NCBI RefSeq assembly: GCF_009720675.1
Contig: NZ_WNJO01000009.1
Coordinates: forward strand, 35,045 to 99,044
Direction: 5' to 3'
Length of the DNA: 64,000 nt
Source of the DNA: Secundilactobacillus folii
GTDB lineage: Bacteria > Bacillota > Bacilli > Lactobacillales > Lactobacillaceae
Part shown: piece by piece, positions 60,457 through 64,000 of the stretch
Position numbering within the stretch: position 1 is the first letter of the stretch
Layout: every line of letters starts with the position of its first letter
Translations under genes and position numbers: made by a program
The notes under the pieces: generated by a model
Told to the model about the DNA's origin: nothing
Database searches by the model: none
The model's input: the letters and a program-made list of their open reading frames with translations, nothing else

Positions 60457-61308
60457 CTACTTCTGCATTTCACGTTTAATATAGCCTTCAAGACCCGTTG
60501 GTTTGCGGCCTAACAGGGTTTCCAAGACCAGCGGATTCCCATCCAAGCCCCAGTCGGAATATGAGTCTGACAAGTGCTTGAAGGCTGCCCTCATATACAA
60601 GTCCGTGACGTGGATCTTGCTGAGAAAGTCATCCAGATCCACGTGAACGGCTTTAGCGTGTTCACCGGTAATTTGGTTATAGATGGCGACCACTTCATCT
60701 GGTGTGTAGGCTTTCTTGGTGCCTACCAGTTCGAAGGTACCCTTATTGTATTTGTCAGGATCCTTTGCGACCTTCGCAACGACTTCGCCCACATCCTGGT
60801 CATCCACGTAGCAAAGCTTGCCCGTTGAGGTATAGAAGTATTCAAAAGTTCCAGTCTCGTGCACCTGTTTAGGCAAGAAGTTATGCGTGTAGTGCATCGG
60901 CTGCAAGATCGTGTATGGCAGCTGCTTCTTCATACCCGTGTAGACCAAGTGTTCTTCGACGTCACGCTTAGCAACGTGTTGCAGCAGACTAGTCAAGATC
61001 GAATGGGTCACGGAGATAAAGATGAACTGGGAGACGTGGTTGGTCACACTGAAATCAACCAGTTGTTTACCAATCAAGCTCTCTTCAGCAGAGAACAGCG
61101 GTGGAATATAAACGATCTGGTCGCTTTCTTTGGTCAGCTTGTCGATCAGTTCAATATTGGTTAAATCACCGACGAAAGCCTGTTTGATACCCGGCAGATC
61201 CTTTACAGCTGGATTGATATCGGTAGCTCCGACTTCAAACCCAGCGTCCACTAACACTTTGACAATAGCGCTACCGGCATGTCCGGCAGCTGAGGTAACA
61301 GTAATCAT
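60457..61308 (-). CDS. NmrA-like NAD(P)-binding protein (pair 1)
   Basis: A 283-residue atypical SDR of the NmrA/NAD(P)H-binding group: ITVTSAAGHAGSAIVKVLVD (Rossmann loop with Gly-rich motif), DINPAVKDLPGIKQAFVGDL, SDQIVYIPPLFSAEESLIGK, LQPMHYTHNFLP, and C-terminal LVLETLLGRKPTGLEGYI. Such proteins reduce quinones or sense redox state. A weaker paralogue lies at 62165-63064. In the transcript the two pairs are ordered NmrA, SDR, NmrA, SDR. Confidence 0.86.
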   Translation of the reverse strand: MITVTSAAGHAGSAIVKVLVDAGFEVGATDINPAVKDLPGIKQAFVGDLTNIELIDKLTKESDQIVYIPPLFSAEESLIGKQLVDFSVTNHVSQFIFISVTHSILTSLLQHVAKRDVEEHLVYTGMKKQLPYTILQPMHYTHNFLPKQVHETGTFEYFYTSTGKLCYVDDQDVGEVVAKVAKDPDKYNKGTFELVGTKKAYTPDEVVAIYNQITGEHAKAVHVDLDDFLSKIHVTDLYMRAAFKHLSDSYSDWGLDGNPLVLETLLGRKPTGLEGYIKREMQK

Positions 61309-61364
61309 AATTTTTCAAAGCTCCTTTGAAAAGCAAATTTTGACCAAATGCAGTTCAACATCGA

Positions 61365-62111
61365 TTACCAAGGCACGATGCCGGCATCTTCAGTGAAGGT
61401 TCCGTTGGCATCGTTCTTTGGATCCAAGGCCAGTTCAATGATTCGGTGAGCACCGCTTTCAACGGTTTTAGCACCGTTCTTCTCAAACTCTTCCTTATTG
61501 ACCAAGTCGGTGGCGGTCATCCCTGGGTTAACGGAATTAGCGGTGATATTAGTTCCCTTGAATTCCTTACTGTAAGCGACTGTCATGGCGTTCAAAGCGG
61601 TCTTAGAAGCCTGGTATGGATAAGCAATAATGTGTGAGAACATTGAGCTTTGATCCAGAGCCAATCCCAAGGAACCCATATCACTGGTGACGGTGATGAT
61701 CTTGCCAAATGGCGCTTTCTTCAATAGTGGTACTGCAGCGTGCGTCATGGCTGAAGTGCCAAAGAAATTCGTTTCGAAGACCCGTCGCAGGTCTTTTTCA
61801 TCCGTTTCTGAAGGTAGCCCGCCTTCTGGCCCAGAGATCCCAGCGTTATTAATTAAAATATTTAAGTAACCATACTTATCATCAATCGTCTTAATAGTTG
61901 CGTTAATTTGATCACGGTCAGTAATGTCGCAGGCAACTAACGTGACGTCTAAGCCTTGATCTTGCAGTTCTTTAGCCGATTTTTGACCTAAATCCATATC
62001 GTAAGCACCCATGAAAACGTGTTGACCGTGTTCACTCAACGTTTTGGCTTCAACCAAGCCCATGCCTCTTTCAGCACCTGTGATCAGCGTCACAATCTCG
62101 TTTTGACTCAT
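61365..62111 (-). CDS. Short-chain dehydrogenase/reductase (pair 2)
   Basis: A 248-residue SDR with the same motifs as the one at 59658: TLITGAERGMGLVEAKTLSE, LNILINNAGISGPEGGLPSE, ITVTSDMGSLGLALDQSS, YPYQASKTALNAMTVAYSKE, DPKNDANGTFTEDAGIVPW. The two differ mainly in the middle, so the duplication is not very recent. AAAGGAG precedes the ATG at 62111; a frame from 62132 has no site. Cotranscribed with the NmrA-like gene upstream (53-base gap). Confidence 0.92.
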   Translation of the reverse strand: MSQNEIVTLITGAERGMGLVEAKTLSEHGQHVFMGAYDMDLGQKSAKELQDQGLDVTLVACDITDRDQINATIKTIDDKYGYLNILINNAGISGPEGGLPSETDEKDLRRVFETNFFGTSAMTHAAVPLLKKAPFGKIITVTSDMGSLGLALDQSSMFSHIIAYPYQASKTALNAMTVAYSKEFKGTNITANSVNPGMTATDLVNKEEFEKNGAKTVESGAHRIIELALDPKNDANGTFTEDAGIVPW

Positions 62112-62164
62112 AGTGATTTTCTCCTTTAGCACTTTAGTAATTTATTCACAATTGTCAGCAAAAA

Positions 62165-63064
62165 TTATTCTGTGTCAGCGACCTTAACAGCCGGTTCAAT
62201 GCCAGCCGCCTTTAACTGACGGGCACACCAGTTTTCAACGCTTCGAGGTTTGTGGTCCAACAGCTCAATCAGCTGTTTATTGTTACCAGCCCAACCCCAT
62301 TTATTGTAGGAATTATGCAAAGCGTAGAACGTTTCCGTGGCAAAACTATCACTGCCAGCAAAGTAATCTGGCCAATACTCAACTAACTTATCTTCTGGCA
62401 CTGAGATCGGTGTGATTTCCTTGCCGGAGACCTTGCTCATGACAGCAGCGACTTCACGAGGTGTCATGGTTTCGTTGCTGCAAGTGTAGATAGCGTATTT
62501 ATAACCGTCCTCGGTCAGAACCTTAGCTGCACAGTCAGCAACATCCAGTGGATCGACCCAGGAAACGACGGTATCGATATCGCACATGCTTGGATACTGC
62601 CCCATATCATAAAACAGTTTCATAAAGATGTTTTGATGGTACGTTGAAGGCCGTAGAACAGTCCAATCCAGGCCACTTTCAAAGTCACGGTACAGCAGGT
62701 ACTTTTCGTCCTCCGCTTTCATCCGGTGTTGCAGCAAGGTACTCATATTAGGATACATGCAGGATAGATAAACGAACTTCTGGACCTTGGCGTCGATGGC
62801 GGCATCAATTGCAATTTTACCCATCTTTGCTTCTTGGTAGGTAAACTGCGGTGGAATATAGAGCACTTGGTCAACGTTTTTCATGGCCTCCGCCACAAAT
62901 TTAGCATCGCGACTGTCACCCACCAACACTTCTTTAACACCCTGTTTTTCAAAATTCTTAATCTCTGGATTCATATCAATGGCTCTGATATCGAATCCCT
63001 TCTTGGCAAGGTAAGGTACGATTTGACGGCCAACTTTCCCATAAGCACACGTAACTAGTAACAT
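62165..63064 (-). CDS. NmrA-like NAD(P)-binding protein (pair 2)
   Basis: A 299-residue NAD(P)-binding protein: LLVTCAYGKVGRQIVPYLAK, DMNPEIKNFEKQGVKEVLVG, VDQVLYIPPQFTYQEAKMGK, LRPSTYHQNIFMKLF and C-terminal IELLDHKPRSVENWCARQL. Weaker similarity to the protein at 60457-61308 than the SDRs have to each other. First gene of the four-gene minus-strand operon; AAGGAGG lies 10 bases before the ATG (63064), or 4 before a GTG two codons earlier. A TetR-type regulator gene is divergent from it. Confidence 0.86.
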   Translation of the reverse strand: MLLVTCAYGKVGRQIVPYLAKKGFDIRAIDMNPEIKNFEKQGVKEVLVGDSRDAKFVAEAMKNVDQVLYIPPQFTYQEAKMGKIAIDAAIDAKVQKFVYLSCMYPNMSTLLQHRMKAEDEKYLLYRDFESGLDWTVLRPSTYHQNIFMKLFYDMGQYPSMCDIDTVVSWVDPLDVADCAAKVLTEDGYKYAIYTCSNETMTPREVAAVMSKVSGKEITPISVPEDKLVEYWPDYFAGSDSFATETFYALHNSYNKWGWAGNNKQLIELLDHKPRSVENWCARQLKAAGIEPAVKVADTE

Positions 63065-63193
63065 TTTCACAAGGCCTCCTTTTGACCAATAGTGTAAGCG
63101 CTTTTTATCAACTCGTCAAGTATTACTTTATGAGTTTCTTTTTATTTGTTTTTGTGTATACTGTAACTAGTGGATTATGAGGAGTGAAAAAAA

Positions 63194-63829
63194 TTGACGA
63201 CGGAAAAAATCTCGCAACGACAAGATCAATACGATCGAGGTCGCCATTTATTTTTAGAAACAGCCAAAAAACTGTTTAAGTCAGAGGGTTTCGACCGGAC
63301 CAAAATCAGCGATATCGTGAAGGCGAGCGGTAAAAACGTGAGCACGCTATATCACTACTTTCCAAACGGTAAAACAGACCTCTTTAAAGCGTTGCTGCTA
63401 ACTGATATTAAAGCCGAGTTTGATAAACTGGAAAAAATGATGATGCCTGATACTGATCAACCTGTTGTCGAGGCGTTACATGCGGTTTATCACCAATTTG
63501 TGCACATTTTCTATACCAACTGGTACCTGATGTCGATCATGTTTTACTATAAGAGTGAATTTTCCGAGGAAATGTCACCGATCACAAGAGCTGGAACCGA
63601 TCATATTCGTTCTCTATTAGCTGAATATTTAAAGCAAAAAGTCGCTCAAAAAGAGCTTTACATCCCCGACTGTGACGTTGCTGCCAAGCTTTTCTTTGCG
63701 CCAGGAATGGAAGCGATGGTGGTCAATTTTTCTGAACCCGAAAAAGACGTCTACGATACCAGCCAAATTGACGCGTTAATTGCCACTTGGCAGCGTGATA
63801 CGATCTTTTTTGACCAGCCCAAGTCGTGA
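63194..63829 (+). CDS. TetR-family transcriptional regulator
   Basis: A 211-residue regulator: the N-terminal TetR helix-turn-helix is LFLETAKKLFKSEGFDRTKI, DIVKASGKNVSTLYHYFPNG, followed by a helical ligand-binding domain with Trp and Phe residues. The start is TTG at 63194 with GAGGAGTG in front. It is divergent from the SDR/NmrA operon (130-base gap) and is the natural candidate for its repressor; the inducer is unknown. Confidence 0.9.
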   Translation: MTTEKISQRQDQYDRGRHLFLETAKKLFKSEGFDRTKISDIVKASGKNVSTLYHYFPNGKTDLFKALLLTDIKAEFDKLEKMMMPDTDQPVVEALHAVYHQFVHIFYTNWYLMSIMFYYKSEFSEEMSPITRAGTDHIRSLLAEYLKQKVAQKELYIPDCDVAAKLFFAPGMEAMVVNFSEPEKDVYDTSQIDALIATWQRDTIFFDQPKS

Positions 63830-63849
63830 TTTAGAGTCTTGCTAAACGT

Positions 63850-64000
63850 TGTGGGGGAGTAACAAAAGTTAATATTGGTAAGTAGCTAACTGATTTCTTA
63901 ACGCTAAGGTAGTTCACCCTGTTACTCAACCTCTAGACTTTACATGGTCTAAACGTGCGTCAAAAGCCATGCAAGTAAAGAGCGCCGTAGATTCCAAAAT
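63850..64000 (+). repeat. Dispersed intergenic repeat, copy 3, cut by the window end
   Basis: It begins about 20 bases after the TetR stop with GGGGGAGTAACAAAAGTTAATATTGG..., like the start of the copies at 20344 and 50232 (inverted), and reaches AGAGCGCCGTAGATTCC, the left arm of the shared hairpin, at the last bases of the window. The second arm must lie beyond 64000. Confidence 0.6.

Noticed and set aside
63091..63108. cre site in the TetR/NmrA divergent region
   Set aside because: TGTAAGCGCTTTTT matches only one half of the consensus; the final CA is missing.

Overview
The window looks like a chromosomal accessory region of a low-to-moderate GC member of the Lactobacillaceae. The grounds are GGAGG-type ribosome sites with frequent TTG/GTG starts, a Levilactobacillus brevis-like S-layer precursor, a malolactic enzyme with its LysR regulator, a thiMDE operon under a TPP riboswitch, a T-box permease, a Hol_Tox type I toxin, two YhgE/Pip proteins and IS30/IS66 elements. 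The genus (Levilactobacillus, Secundilactobacillus, Lentilactobacillus) cannot be fixed from this sequence alone.

Layout. 1-6 kb is a minus-strand run of lipoproteins and small secreted proteins, with a Cys-less MqsA-type antitoxin and a zinc-ribbon gene broken by a stop. 7-12.7 kb is an IS cluster: IS30, an AT-rich gene with a HEPN-like motif, IS30, IS66. 13-14.5 kb is the S-layer gene, followed by decayed IS30 remnants, a GH3 glycosidase and a LysR gene with no standard start codon. 19.5-27 kb holds small and orphan antitoxin-like genes (XRE, HicB-Phd fusion, HicB-like, AbrB-like), a DUF1659/DUF2922 operon, tRNA-His and a type I toxin-antitoxin locus. 27.5-35 kb pairs two YhgE/Pip membrane proteins with a secreted coiled-coil protein and an ABC exporter. 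36.5-41.5 kb is a ketodeoxygluconate operon (orphan PTS IIC, KDPG aldolase, KDG kinase, KduD) with an IclR regulator and two copies of a probable IclR site. 42-49 kb holds malolactic genes, a T-box permease and a 2-hydroxyacid dehydrogenase. 50-52.7 kb is thiMDE. 53-63.8 kb is rich in oxidoreductases: two paralogous SDR + NmrA pairs, AKR and MDR enzymes, and MarR, HxlR and TetR regulators.

The most unusual signal is a family of hairpin elements, in arrays at 24.4-25.1, 46.5-46.75 and 56.9-57.45 kb and as a single copy at 23.2 kb. Their ends are conserved (AGTGTG... and ...CACGTTTCGGCTA). Their interiors differ completely in sequence but stay self-complementary. All four loci begin at, or a few bases after, the stop codon of a gene on the same strand. 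Other notable signals are two promoters with identical architecture (TTAAG repeats, TATATT, then a TTGTAC/GTACA inverted repeat) at 35.25 and 42.03 kb, a 142-bp MITE with perfect terminal inverted repeats and 8-bp target duplication at 41.8 kb, and a dispersed intergenic repeat of about 150-190 bp ending in a strong hairpin.

All identifications come from reading the sequence by eye. No database search was run.
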